Position numbers and translations under genes: made by a program. The notes beneath the pieces were generated by a model, which saw nothing but the letters and a program-made list of their open reading frames with translations, was not told where the DNA came from and ran no database searches. DNA of 64,000 nucleotides, from assembly GCF_006385705.1 (NCBI RefSeq), contig NZ_VFRQ01000002.1:310001-374000 (forward strand), read 5' to 3'. Shown piece after piece: positions 1-7,942 of the stretch. Numbering within the stretch: position 1 is the first letter of the stretch; the number at the start of each line of letters is the position of its first letter. The stretch is from Pontibacter mangrovi. Lineage in GTDB: Bacteria > Bacteroidota > Bacteroidia > Cytophagales > Hymenobacteraceae.

Positions 1-224
1 ACACCCGCCAGGAGGTGGCTGAGGCAAAGTTTACGGCCCGCCGCGAGTATGAAATAGATGCCAAGCGAGAGGAAGAGCGCATCAAGTCGGATGCGCACCT
101 GGAGGTGGTACGCGAGTCTGCCGCGGTATGGAAGGAGCGCAAACTGGCCGACATCCACCGCAGCCCCAACACCGCCAGCGATGTGCTGAATGATAATGAG
201 GAAAACGGTTACTATAAGTGGTAA
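1..224 (+). CDS. C-terminal fragment of an unrecognised charged protein
   Basis: The reading frame is open from the window edge (first full codon at base 3) to a TAA at 222-224, so about 73 C-terminal residues are visible and the true start lies upstream. The sequence is highly charged, rich in Glu, Arg and Lys (for example AKREEERIKSDAH), and looks like the end of a long helix or coiled coil that finishes in an acidic tail. A GTG at base 15 could be mistaken for a start, but the frame continues to the edge without a stop. A strong terminator follows 26 bases after the stop, so this is the last gene of its transcript. I do not recognise the family. Confidence 0.5.
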   Translation, partial: TRQEVAEAKFTARREYEIDAKREEERIKSDAHLEVVRESAAVWKERKLADIHRSPNTASDVLNDNEENGYYKW

Positions 225-250
225 GCCTGTTTTAGCAAGTATGAATCATC

Positions 251-281
251 AGCCTGAGCCGGTTTCGGCTCAGGCTTTTTT
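251..281 (+). terminator. Rho-independent terminator of the truncated gene
   Basis: A perfect 10-base stem, AGCCTGAGCC with GGCTCAGGCT, around a 6-base loop is followed directly by a run of T. It sits 26 bases after the stop codon at 224. Confidence 0.85.
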
Positions 282-370
282 ATGGCTCCTTGGTTATAAG
301 ATCAAGCTTCCCTAGCGCAAGCGTCCGCTTGTGCCTTTATACTTTGCCGCTGTCTTTGTAATTCGACACA

Positions 371-592
371 GCTATCCTATCTAGCTTCTGCTGATCCTCA
401 GTCTTATAAGCGACTCTTTGCATTTCTTGCTGTGGCTCCCTCAAGGCCAGGGGGCCTCGCCTTCGGGCATCGCGCTGTCTACACTTCCTTTGCTCCTGCG
501 TCGCAGTGCCGCCAAGGCGAAACCGGAAATCTAGAAGGCGCTCTTGTCGAGGCCCCCTACCCCCACCCAAAGACTGGGATCAGTTCGATAGC
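371..592 (+). repeat. Structured dispersed repeat, copy 1
   Basis: This element has imperfect inverted ends. GCTATC (371-376) pairs with GATAGC (587-592), and GATCCTCAGTCTT (393-405) pairs with AAGACTGGGATC (570-581) around one bulged base. The interior contains the conserved words GCATCGCGCTGTCTAC, TTTGCTCCTGCGTCGC and GAAATCTAGAAGGCGCTC. Copies with the same order of words occur at 35914-36114 and 48139-48337. It has no open frame conserved between copies. It could be a non-autonomous mobile element or a structured RNA gene. Confidence 0.7.
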
Positions 593-633
593 CACGGCTG
601 ACGGAGTTTAAACCAAGTCACCCTTCGAAGGGG

Positions 634-699
634 GCAGAAGTATAAACCCACCCCTAATTCCCCTCCTCCGAGGGGCTAGGGGTGGGTTTATACTTCTGC
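634..699. repeat. Perfect 23-base inverted repeat
   Basis: The arms 634-656 and 677-699 are exact reverse complements, each containing GTATAAACCCACCCC or its complement, separated by a 20-base loop that is itself C-rich then G-rich. The right arm carries the abundant word TTATACTT and the left arm carries AAGTATAA. Similar C-rich/G-rich modules ending in TTATACTT lie at 36140-36190 and 48580-48663, but without the perfect second arm. Confidence 0.8.
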
Positions 700-927
700 T
701 GATGACAACACCAACCATGAAACTTATACTTCTGAAATGGTAACTCAAGATTCCCCTCCTTAGACAAGTCGTAGATCCCGGACTTGTTTCGGGAGATGGT
801 CAAGGGTGGTTGGGCCCGGTGCCGCAGCCACACGTTCACGCCCTTGAAATACATTCAAGACAAGCCTCTCTGGAAACTCTAACTGAGCTCTATCTGGAGC
901 AACACAACGATACCGTCAGTCAAGCAA

Positions 928-959
928 AAAGGCCTGCAGCATTTCAGCAGCAGGCCTTT
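928..959 (-). terminator. Terminator downstream of the asparagine synthetase gene
   Basis: The 10-base stem AAAGGCCTGC with GCAGGCCTTT is followed by a T run when read on the minus strand. It lies about 120 bases beyond the stop of the gene at 1076-2032. Confidence 0.7.
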
Positions 960-1075
960 ACATCATCTTAAACCACTTTATCAATTTATAATTCGCAGGA
1001 TTATCCGCATTGTCGCTATTGTCATCCATAATTCTCTACTCATTTATTTATACTTAAGTTCTACCCCCTACTCTT

Positions 1076-2032
1076 TTAAAACACCGCTTTAGTAAAAGGT
1101 TTACGCGAAAACACGGTTACCTCGTCCACGTCTTTCAGGCGGCAGATAAAACGGGTCATGCGTTCCACGCCAAATCCCCCACCTGCAGTTTTCGGGATGC
1201 CGCCTTCTTTGGCTACCTCCAGGTAATGGGCAAAAGCCTCTTCGTTGGTGCCTACCTCCGCCATGCGCTTGCGTATCTGGTGGTACTCGTGCTCCCGCTC
1301 CGCGCCCGACAGGCCTTCGCCGAAGCCTTCCGGCCAAATCACGTCATAGTTCAGGTAGGTGCCCGGCTTCTTTGGGTCCTCTTTGTCATAGAACTCGCGC
1401 TTGTGGTTCAGCAGCCAGAACGGCGCAGTGGCCTCCGCCGATTTAAGGTGCTCATAGTCCGGGCCCATGGCAGCCTCCAGTTTCTCGGTGCGGCATACCT
1501 CCCACTTCTCGTACTGCGGCAGCAGCTCCCCGCGCAACTCAAGTATCGTTTCCGGCATCTCCTCGTTCAGGCGGCGGAACACGAAGTTTACCAGCTCCTC
1601 CATAAACTCCATCACGTAAAAGCGGTCCTTGCCCTTAAACTCAAAATCAACCTGCGTAAACTCGAACAAGTGGCGGCCCGTGTCGGCGCGGTCGGAGAAC
1701 TCCAGGCGCACGTTCGGCGACACGATGTAAATGCTGCTAAGCTCAGGGTTCATCAGGGCCAGCTGCTTATGGAAGATCATGGATTTGGTGAGGCTCCAGC
1801 GCTGGTCGGCATAGCCAATGGAAGCGTCTACCACGCCATGGTTCAGCGGGTCGGTGATGGGCGAGAGCATGAGCGGCATGAGCTGCGTCAGGCCTTTCTT
1901 GTACATAAAGTCGTGGGTGGCCCGCACGATGCCCTGCTGCACTTTCAGTATCTTGGGCAGCGATGTCCGGCTCAGGTGGCTCACGGTGGCATCTAGCACC
2001 GTCGGTTCCGTAAGTGTTACTGATTCTGTCAT
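1076..2032 (-). CDS. AsnRS-derived asparagine synthetase (AsnA-like)
   Basis: A 318-residue class II aminoacyl-tRNA-synthetase catalytic core of the AsnRS/AspRS type without the N-terminal OB-fold anticodon-binding domain that a true AsnRS (about 460 residues) would have. Motif 2 is seen around residues 108-132, with DTGRHLFEFTQVDFEF matching the AsnRS pattern, and motif 3 at 284-296 as GGGFGVERMTRFI. Such stand-alone cores are known as ATP-dependent asparagine synthetases (archaeal AS-AR, related to AsnA), making Asn from Asp and ammonia. The divergent neighbour is an Lrp/AsnC-family regulator, the same arrangement as asnA/asnC in E. coli, which supports a free-amino-acid role over tRNA charging. 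A -7 box lies at 2081-2074. The alternative is an AsnRS paralogue with another substrate. Confidence 0.75.
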   Translation of the reverse strand: MTESVTLTEPTVLDATVSHLSRTSLPKILKVQQGIVRATHDFMYKKGLTQLMPLMLSPITDPLNHGVVDASIGYADQRWSLTKSMIFHKQLALMNPELSSIYIVSPNVRLEFSDRADTGRHLFEFTQVDFEFKGKDRFYVMEFMEELVNFVFRRLNEEMPETILELRGELLPQYEKWEVCRTEKLEAAMGPDYEHLKSAEATAPFWLLNHKREFYDKEDPKKPGTYLNYDVIWPEGFGEGLSGAEREHEYHQIRKRMAEVGTNEEAFAHYLEVAKEGGIPKTAGGGFGVERMTRFICRLKDVDEVTVFSRKPFTKAVF

Positions 2033-2073
2033 TTTTTTGAAAATTTGTTAACTAAATGAGTTTTATTACATCA

Positions 2074-2081
2074 CAAAGCTA
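2074..2081 (-). promoter_or_regulatory. Predicted promoter of the asparagine synthetase gene
   Basis: Read on the minus strand this is TAGCTTTG, an exact match to the Bacteroidota -7 consensus TAnnTTTG, placing transcription start about 35 bases before the start codon. It lies in an AT-rich divergent spacer shared with the Lrp/AsnC regulator. No clear -33 box was found. Confidence 0.5.
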
Positions 2082-2155
2082 ACAAATGTTGTCTTAAATT
2101 ATAAATTTATTAAACTTTATTTTAGCTATTTAATAGATTTTCAATTTTAGAATCT

Positions 2156-2163
2156 TATCTTTG
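2156..2163 (+). promoter_or_regulatory. Predicted promoter of the Lrp/AsnC regulator
   Basis: TATCTTTG matches TAnnTTTG exactly and would give a leader of about 27 bases. It lies about 80 bases from the opposing promoter, so a regulator bound between them could control both genes. Confidence 0.55.
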
Positions 2164-2196
2164 AAACTTTGTTAATAACAGCAAGTACAGGACCAT

Positions 2197-2655
2197 ATGA
2201 ATTATGAAATTGATAATCTGGACAAGCAGATTTTAAGGCTCTTGATGCAGGACGTGACGCGTGCGTATACTGACATTGCCAAAGAACTGCACGTTTCGGG
2301 CGGCACGATCCATGTGCGGATGAAGAAGCTGACGGAGATGGGCGTGGTAAAAGGGGCGCAGCTGCTGATCAACCCTTCGGCAGTGGGGTTTGATATCTGT
2401 GCGTTTATCGGGGTGTTCCTGGAGAAGGGCTCGGAGTACAAAGAAACTGTGGAGAAGATGCGGGCTATCCCTGAAATTGTGGAACTGCACTATACCACCG
2501 GCGCCTACAGTATGTTCGCCAAGATCATTTGCCGCGACACCAAGCACCTGCGCGAGGTGCTGAACGAGAAACTACAGTCTATTGAGGGCGTGCAGCGCAC
2601 CGAAACGCTGATCTCACTGGAGGAAAGTATAAACCGCCAGATTGAGATAGAATAA
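2197..2655 (+). CDS. Lrp/AsnC-family transcriptional regulator
   Basis: The product has 152 residues, the usual length for the family. An N-terminal winged helix-turn-helix (about 5-60, starting IDNLDKQILRLLMQD) is followed by an alpha-beta RAM effector domain (about 65-145). Members assemble as dimers to octamers on DNA and respond to amino acids. It is divergently arranged with the asparagine synthetase gene, so the simplest inference is that it senses asparagine or a related amino acid and controls that gene, as AsnC does for asnA. Autoregulation is likely because both promoters share the spacer. The effector cannot be read from the sequence. Confidence 0.85.
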   Translation: MNYEIDNLDKQILRLLMQDVTRAYTDIAKELHVSGGTIHVRMKKLTEMGVVKGAQLLINPSAVGFDICAFIGVFLEKGSEYKETVEKMRAIPEIVELHYTTGAYSMFAKIICRDTKHLREVLNEKLQSIEGVQRTETLISLEESINRQIEIE

Positions 2656-2660
2656 CAAAA

Positions 2661-2688
2661 GCGCCACCTGCAGTACTACAGGTGGCGC
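2661..2688. terminator. Bidirectional terminator
   Basis: A perfect 10-base stem GCGCCACCTG with CAGGTGGCGC, flanked by A-rich sequence on one side and T-rich on the other. It lies between the convergent genes ending at 2655 and 2723. Confidence 0.8.
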
Positions 2689-2722
2689 CTTTGCTTATGT
2701 GCTTAACGTAGGGAAGTAAAAT

Positions 2723-3010
2723 CTATGAAACGAAGGCCTCAAACGCCTGTGCGGACATGGAGGGCTCAAACTCTGTTATCTCATATGCCGCAATAGCGTG
2801 CCTGTGAAAAGGGTCTTCCTGCAGTAGCGCCTGCAGCTCCGCCAGGCTGCAGTTGTAGGCAAGTATAACACCACCGGTACGCGGCACTTTCCTCCCCGAA
2901 ACCACAAACTTCTTGGCAGCATAGCACTTATTCAGAAAGGCTACGTGCTCTGCCAGGTGTTTTTCTACTTCAGCCAGCGGCTTTATATAGGTAAGCGATA
3001 CAAGAAACAT
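2723..3010 (-). CDS. YciI-family protein
   Basis: A 95-residue protein with the ferredoxin-like YciI fold. It begins MFLVSLTYIKPLAEVEKHLAEHVAFL and carries the family's conserved His (in AEHVAF) and Asp-Pro (in EDPFH) as the putative active-site pair. Biochemical roles are known for only a few members, so function stays open. It starts 5 bases after the aminotransferase stop and is very probably cotranscribed with it. Confidence 0.8.
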   Translation of the reverse strand: MFLVSLTYIKPLAEVEKHLAEHVAFLNKCYAAKKFVVSGRKVPRTGGVILAYNCSLAELQALLQEDPFHRHAIAAYEITEFEPSMSAQAFEAFVS

Positions 3011-3015
3011 ACCCT

Positions 3016-4272
3016 TTAGTATAGCTTCTGCAGCGCCTCACGCAGCCTGCCCAGCGAGGCTTTGATATCCTCCAGAGAGGCACCTCCTACCGACAGCCTG
3101 AACCAGTTCAGGTCTTTGCCGGAACCGAAGGCAGAGAACGGTACCACGGCCAGTTTTGCCTCGTGCAGCACGTAAAACGTAATGTCCTGGCTCGTCTCCA
3201 GCACTTTGCCTTCCGGCGTGGTCTTGCCCGCCAGGTCCATTTTGGCAGAAAGGTAGATGGCGCCCATCGGCTCAATGGCATCCACGGCATAACCCTCCGA
3301 CTTCAGTTCCTGAAAGCCGTTATACAGCACGTTCAGGCTTTCCTGCACCTTCGGCTTAAACTCATCCATAAAGCCGTTCACCTCCTCGGGCTGCTGCAGA
3401 AACTCGGCCATGGCCATTTGCTCCGCCTTAGGCGCCCAGGCACCCACATGGCCAAGTATGGATTTCATTTTGTCCATCACCACTGTCGGGCCAAAGGCAT
3501 AGCCTACGCGCACGCCTGTGGCGGCAAAGCACTTGGAGGTACCATCGATGTATACTGTGTAATCACGCATCTCGGGGCGCAGGCTTACCGGGTCGTAGTG
3601 TTCAGCATTGCCAAAGGTCAGCATCCAGTAGATCTGATCGTAGAGCATGTACAGCGGCTTCTCGCCTTCGCCGCGGCTGCGGTTCTCCTCCAGCACCAGG
3701 TCGCAGATTTCCTCCAGGTCTTTTTTAGAGAACATCGTGCCCGTAGGGTTCAGGGGCGAGCACAGGGCCAGCATGGTAGCGCCCTTCAGGTGCGGCTTCA
3801 CGTCGGCGGCAGTCGGCATAAAGTTGTTCTCCGGCCGCGTCTTCACCTCCACCGGCGTAGCGCCAGAAAGGTGGCAGTAGTGGTTGTTGTTCCAGGATGG
3901 CGTTGGGTACACCACCTTATCGCCTGGGTCTACCAGGGCCAGGTAGGTGGCGTAGATGAGCGGGCGGGAGCCGCCGGCCACCAGTATATCGTTCTCCGGG
4001 TAAGTGAGGCCAAGGCGCTCTTTGGTGAAGTTTACCACCGCCTTGCGCAGCACTGCCACGCCGTTGGCAGGCGGGTAATTGGTGTGCCCCTGCTCGTAGG
4101 CTTTGGTGATGCCCTTGCGCAGCTCCTCCGGAATCGGGTAAATGCTTGGGTTAAAGTCGCCGATGGTGAGGTTGCAGATAGGCTCGCCTTTGGCAATCAT
4201 TGCGTTCACCTCGCCGGCTACCCGAATAATCTCGGAGCCGATCAGGTTCTGCGCCATTTTAGAAACTGTCAT
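3016..4272 (-). CDS. PLP-dependent class I/II aminotransferase
   Basis: A 418-residue fold type I aminotransferase of the aspartate-aminotransferase superfamily. Visible landmarks are NPTG at 175-178, the cofactor Asp in YDQIYW (D212), the Schiff-base lysine in DGTSK (K247) and the phosphate-binding Arg in GVRVG (R255). Such enzymes transfer amino groups between an amino acid and 2-oxoglutarate or another keto acid in the cytoplasm. The exact substrate cannot be assigned. It is upstream of the YciI gene in a two-gene unit, and the nearby asparagine gene pair hints at amino-acid metabolism. Confidence 0.85.
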   Translation of the reverse strand: MTVSKMAQNLIGSEIIRVAGEVNAMIAKGEPICNLTIGDFNPSIYPIPEELRKGITKAYEQGHTNYPPANGVAVLRKAVVNFTKERLGLTYPENDILVAGGSRPLIYATYLALVDPGDKVVYPTPSWNNNHYCHLSGATPVEVKTRPENNFMPTAADVKPHLKGATMLALCSPLNPTGTMFSKKDLEEICDLVLEENRSRGEGEKPLYMLYDQIYWMLTFGNAEHYDPVSLRPEMRDYTVYIDGTSKCFAATGVRVGYAFGPTVVMDKMKSILGHVGAWAPKAEQMAMAEFLQQPEEVNGFMDEFKPKVQESLNVLYNGFQELKSEGYAVDAIEPMGAIYLSAKMDLAGKTTPEGKVLETSQDITFYVLHEAKLAVVPFSAFGSGKDLNWFRLSVGGASLEDIKASLGRLREALQKLY

Positions 4273-4437
4273 GGTATTATTTGCTGAGTATAAGAAGGTC
4301 CTGTAAAGTTATATATTTCTGACATAGCTTGCGCAACTCTTTACAAGTTTGTTTGCCAGCACGCTACTTCCTGACTAAATTTATACTTACTGCACTAAAT
4401 CATTAAGTATTTAGCAAAATAAATACACTTTAGTACC

Positions 4438-6870
4438 TTAAAACAACAGGCTAGCCGTAAGCTTGATGCGCAGGTTGTCGCCTTTGTTTGCCAGTGAGTA
4501 TGGCCCATACCGGTAAAAGGCCCCTACCCCCACGCCACTAAACGGAGAGCTGATGATGTTGTTCAGCATCAAGCCAGATTCAAAGAAGCCCTTGCGCATA
4601 CTTCTGAAAGCAACAGCATACTGCTCCTGCAGCGGCTCCTCCATACCTCCAACGCCAACGTTCGTGACCGCCACCAGGTCAGGGGCGAAGAAGCGGGTGT
4701 TGAGCAGGCGCTTTCCGAAGTTCTGGGAGAAGAACAGCGCGGCATACCTGTCGGAGAAGAACTCGTAGGGATACATCGTCTCAAAGCCCTCGCCGGTGTA
4801 GAGTTTATAATCGGGGTTGTTGCTGCCGTAGCCGTTGTAGCGCGTTACGAGCGGGGCGTTGCCCTCCACCAGGCCGCCTGCAAGTATAAAACTGCTCTCG
4901 CCGAAGGTGCGGTGCCGCAGCAGGGCCTTCAGCCGCAGGTCATACTTGTTATAGCCGTAGTCGCCGTCCAAAACACCATCCAGCCCGCGGGTATACTGCA
5001 GCCACAGCACCGGCCGGTCTTCATCCGTCATCGGCACCAGGCGGTTGAACTGCTGCATGTACTGCTCGCCGGGGGCATAGCGCAGGCTTAGCACCGCCTC
5101 CGCCAGGTTAAAGGCCGGCAGCGGCTGCCCCTCCGGCTGCAGCAGCGTTGGCTGCAGCAGCGTTGGCCGCCGCTCCTCCTGCCGCAGCTGCGCGTTTGCC
5201 TGCAGGTAGCGCAGCACGCGCCCCTGCAGCGCTATACTTTGGTGCGTGGTATAATCCATGTCCGTGAGCAAGGCCCGCCGCAGGCTGCCCAGCAAGCCGT
5301 GGCTCTCCTCAAAAGCCTGCCTGCGTCCGCCGGTTTCCAGCACGTCCTCAAAGTATACAGCCTTTAGCTGTAGCTCCAGCGGCTGGTAAAGTATAACCGA
5401 GGCATCGGCACCATACTTGGCCTCCTCATCCTTGAAACCATAGCCCCAGTAGCCGCCCACTTTGTACCGCTCCGAAAACAGGTCATTCGTGTGTGCGCCC
5501 ATCCCCAGCCGCAGGCCTTCAAAAGCACTCACGCGGAACAGGCGCTTCAGGTCCAGGCTAATTGGGCCAATCGGAACCTGCTTGCTCATCAGGTACTCCA
5601 GGGTGCGGATGGTGCGATCGAGCTTTTGGGCGCGGCCCACGCTGTCGAGGCGCTCATAGGTAAGCTGCTCCAGCTGCGTGAGCGAGTCAGGACGGTAGAC
5701 CTGGAAGAAACTGTCGGGCCGGCGGTTGGCGTTTGGCTGCTGCTGCAGGGCCACCACGCCAAAGTCAGAGCGGCGCAGGCTGGGGGTTAGGTTGATGTTG
5801 GTGATGTAGGTGCGCATGTGCGCGTAAGGCTGGTGCCCGTTCAGGTTGAGCTGCGGGATGGTGAGTTCCACGTCCAGCTCCGTGGGGAACCACTGCTGCT
5901 GCGCCCCCACCCGCTCGTAGCGCTGCTGCAGCTGTATGTTGCGCTTGTCGTCGCCAGCCGAGCCGGCCAACACGTTCTGCACCGCCCAGCCGCTGCTGTT
6001 GATGTAGAGCAATCCTTTCAGCCCCTCAAAGTTCTTGCCCTGCTCCGGCTCAAACGAAATGACAAAAATGCTGTCCTGCCCCTGCACCACCGTCTCCTGC
6101 AGCACAAAGTTATACTTGCGGGTACTGCTCGGGCTGATGGGGCTCAGGTAGCGCTTCCCGAAGAATACCGGCAGGTCGTCGTACACCGAGAACTCACGGG
6201 CCTCGGCGGCCACCACGCCAAAGCTCGGCTGCTGCAGGCCCGACACGCGCGTGGCCAGGATCGTTTCTTTGGTATGATTAGGCTGCAGAAAAGCATAGTC
6301 CGTCACGCTCTCCAGTAGGAACAGGTGCTGCTGGCCCAGCAGCTTGCGCATCTTTAAGTAGGCCGAGTCGCGTTTGGAGAGCTGCAGCGTGTCGCGCAGC
6401 TCCTGCTCCCCCACATCGGTGGCGGAAAGTATAAATTTGTTGTAGGTGCGGTAGGTGTAGCTCTCCAGGTTCTGCAGGCGGTGCCGCTCGCGGTTCTGCG
6501 TGGCCAGCCGGATGATGCGGTGCGCCGGGTTCTCACCGGTACCCAATACCACCACCTCTTGCAGCCGCGCCGCCGTGGGCTGCAGCTGCACGTTTATACT
6601 TTCCACGGAATCCGGGTAAACTATACTTGGCTGATAGCCCACGTAACTGAAGCGCAGGCTACGGATGGGCTGCCGGTGGCGCAGGCGATACTCTCCCTCC
6701 AGGTTGGTGGTGGTGCCGGTCTCGCCCTCGTTTACCACAATGCTTACAAAAGGCAGGCGCTCGCCGGTGGCTGCATCGCGCACCACGCCCTGCACCTGCC
6801 GCACCTGTGCGAGCACGGTTCCGGTTAGCAGGCAAAAGTATAAAAGTAGGAGGTGGCGAAAGTATGGCAT
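4438..6870 (-). CDS. DUF5686 outer-membrane protein with carboxypeptidase regulatory-like domain
   Basis: An 810-residue secreted protein. A signal peptide covers about residues 1-21 (ending TVLAQ). A CarboxypepD_reg-like beta-sandwich (about 24-110, GVVRDAATGERLPFVSIVV) of the kind seen at the start of SusC-like receptors follows, and then a long DUF5686 region ending in KLTASLLF, a typical beta-barrel C-terminus with a final Phe. No TonB plug is visible, so it is not a standard receptor. A short direct repeat encodes TLLQP twice near 5150. The family is widespread in Bacteroidota and of unknown function. A terminator at 6890-6913 separates it from the PAP2 gene upstream. Confidence 0.75.
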   Translation of the reverse strand: MPYFRHLLLLYFCLLTGTVLAQVRQVQGVVRDAATGERLPFVSIVVNEGETGTTTNLEGEYRLRHRQPIRSLRFSYVGYQPSIVYPDSVESINVQLQPTAARLQEVVVLGTGENPAHRIIRLATQNRERHRLQNLESYTYRTYNKFILSATDVGEQELRDTLQLSKRDSAYLKMRKLLGQQHLFLLESVTDYAFLQPNHTKETILATRVSGLQQPSFGVVAAEAREFSVYDDLPVFFGKRYLSPISPSSTRKYNFVLQETVVQGQDSIFVISFEPEQGKNFEGLKGLLYINSSGWAVQNVLAGSAGDDKRNIQLQQRYERVGAQQQWFPTELDVELTIPQLNLNGHQPYAHMRTYITNINLTPSLRRSDFGVVALQQQPNANRRPDSFFQVYRPDSLTQLEQLTYERLDSVGRAQKLDRTIRTLEYLMSKQVPIGPISLDLKRLFRVSAFEGLRLGMGAHTNDLFSERYKVGGYWGYGFKDEEAKYGADASVILYQPLELQLKAVYFEDVLETGGRRQAFEESHGLLGSLRRALLTDMDYTTHQSIALQGRVLRYLQANAQLRQEERRPTLLQPTLLQPEGQPLPAFNLAEAVLSLRYAPGEQYMQQFNRLVPMTDEDRPVLWLQYTRGLDGVLDGDYGYNKYDLRLKALLRHRTFGESSFILAGGLVEGNAPLVTRYNGYGSNNPDYKLYTGEGFETMYPYEFFSDRYAALFFSQNFGKRLLNTRFFAPDLVAVTNVGVGGMEEPLQEQYAVAFRSMRKGFFESGLMLNNIISSPFSGVGVGAFYRYGPYSLANKGDNLRIKLTASLLF

Positions 6871-6889
6871 CCGGTAAAGATAAAAAGAA

Positions 6890-6913
6890 AAGGCGCTACT
6901 CCTGCAGCGCCTT
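6890..6913 (-). terminator. Terminator of the PAP2 phosphatase gene
   Basis: An 8-base stem AAGGCGCT with AGCGCCTT is followed on the minus strand by a T-rich tract. It lies between the PAP2 stop at 6935 and the DUF5686 start at 6870. Confidence 0.75.
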
Positions 6914-6934
6914 CCGCTCTTCGTAAGGTATGGC

Positions 6935-7828
6935 TTAAAAGGTTACGCTTAGGCCCATGCCCGGGCTCCCGTTTGGCAGCACGGTGGGCACCAGCATGGT
7001 ATTCAGGCCCTTGTTCTTGGCAAACTTGTCGTGCAGCCAGTACACCGTGTTCACCGAGATGATCCCTACACCGGCCCCGGCCAGCACGTCAGCCATCCAG
7101 TGCTCGTTGTTGAGTACGCGCATCACGCCGGTGGCGCTGGCAATGGTGTAGCTGCCCACACTTACCCAAGGGCTCTTGTGCCGGAACTCCTTATCTACCA
7201 CCGTGGCAATGGTAAAGGCATAGGCCGTGTGGCCGGAGGGGAAAGCCGTCGGCTCGCCGTTTGGCCTATCAATGTTGGTGAGTTTCTTGGTTGGCCACAC
7301 CAGCGCCGACGTCAGGGCACCGGACGCTAACAGCAGCCCTGTCTGGCGGCGGATGTCGTGGCGGTTTTGGGAGGAGAAGGCGTTAAAGCCGTACAGGTAC
7401 GCCGCCGGCAGAAAGAAAATGTAATCATCTACCTTGGTGCTGAACTCCGGGGCATGCTGGTCGCGGGCGTCGCGGGCATCGAAGCTGCTGAAAACGCCGT
7501 TGCCCTGTATCGTGTAAATTCCTGCGCCAATCAGGGCTGCGGCCGGAAGCACCGCGCGCTTCAGGTAACGCTTGTTCTCGCCCTCGCGCAGCTGCGCCTC
7601 CGTGAACGGGTGCTTCTGGCCCGGATATACCGTATCGCCCTGGGCTGAAATATAATAGCTATTAAGCGAGTCTGATAAAACTGACGGCAGCTGACTATCT
7701 GCCTTAGCCGGCAATAGGTCTTCCGGCTGCTGCGCCTGTGCCAGCGCGGGGCCTGCTCCTGCCGTTATCCATAGCAGGCAAGCAATCAAACGTAGTTGTT
7801 TCAAGTATGCTGAGATTTGGACTGTCAT
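6935..7828 (-). CDS. PAP2-superfamily phosphatase
   Basis: A 297-residue exported protein with a signal peptide (about 1-30, ending GPALA) and a C-terminal PAP2 domain. All three phosphatase motifs are present: K182-x5-RP (188-189), PSGH at 197-200, and R237-x5-H243-x3-D247. Members remove phosphate from membrane lipids such as undecaprenyl diphosphate, phosphatidic acid or lipid A. The hydrophobic stretches between the motifs suggest membrane association facing the periplasm. Nothing in the neighbourhood fixes the substrate. It is divergent from the nnr gene. Confidence 0.85.
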   Translation of the reverse strand: MTVQISAYLKQLRLIACLLWITAGAGPALAQAQQPEDLLPAKADSQLPSVLSDSLNSYYISAQGDTVYPGQKHPFTEAQLREGENKRYLKRAVLPAAALIGAGIYTIQGNGVFSSFDARDARDQHAPEFSTKVDDYIFFLPAAYLYGFNAFSSQNRHDIRRQTGLLLASGALTSALVWPTKKLTNIDRPNGEPTAFPSGHTAYAFTIATVVDKEFRHKSPWVSVGSYTIASATGVMRVLNNEHWMADVLAGAGVGIISVNTVYWLHDKFAKNKGLNTMLVPTVLPNGSPGMGLSVTF

Positions 7829-7875
7829 AATTTCAAGCTATAACTTTTGTGCTATACTTTTAGTGCCGACTTTCA

Positions 7876-7883
7876 TAAATTTC
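7876..7883 (+). promoter_or_regulatory. Possible promoter of nnr
   Basis: TAAATTTC matches seven of eight positions of TAnnTTTG and would give a leader of about 50 bases to the ATG at 7943. A weaker alternative, TAACTTTT, lies at 7841-7848. Neither has an obvious -33 partner. Confidence 0.3.
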
Positions 7884-7942
7884 GCGCTGCAACCGAACGC
7901 CCCCTACGCAGTATATGTAGGCATACGATACACCTGCAACAC

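Larger units (their letters stand above)
282..1075. other. Gene-free, repeat-rich spacer
   Basis: No convincing gene is present. The short open frames here have no family resemblance and run through repeats. The spacer holds the palindrome CAAGCGTCCGCTTGTG at 318-333, one copy of the structured repeat at 371-592, a perfect 23-base inverted repeat at 634-699 and a terminator at 928-959. Several of these modules recur in the spacers at 35.8-36.4 kb, 47.8-48.7 kb and 51.8-52.1 kb. Confidence 0.7.

Noticed and set aside
337..570. A 77-residue open frame on the minus strand in the first spacer
   Set aside because: It runs through the structured repeat, and the equivalent frames in the other two copies are not conserved.
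1226..1996. A 256-residue open frame on the plus strand opposite the asparagine synthetase gene
   Set aside because: It is the antisense shadow of a well-supported gene with GC-rich codons, and its sequence matches no family.
5146..5176. A short tandem repeat in the DUF5686 gene as a possible phase-variable tract
   Set aside because: It is a single in-frame 15-base duplication (TLLQP twice), so slippage would not shift the frame.
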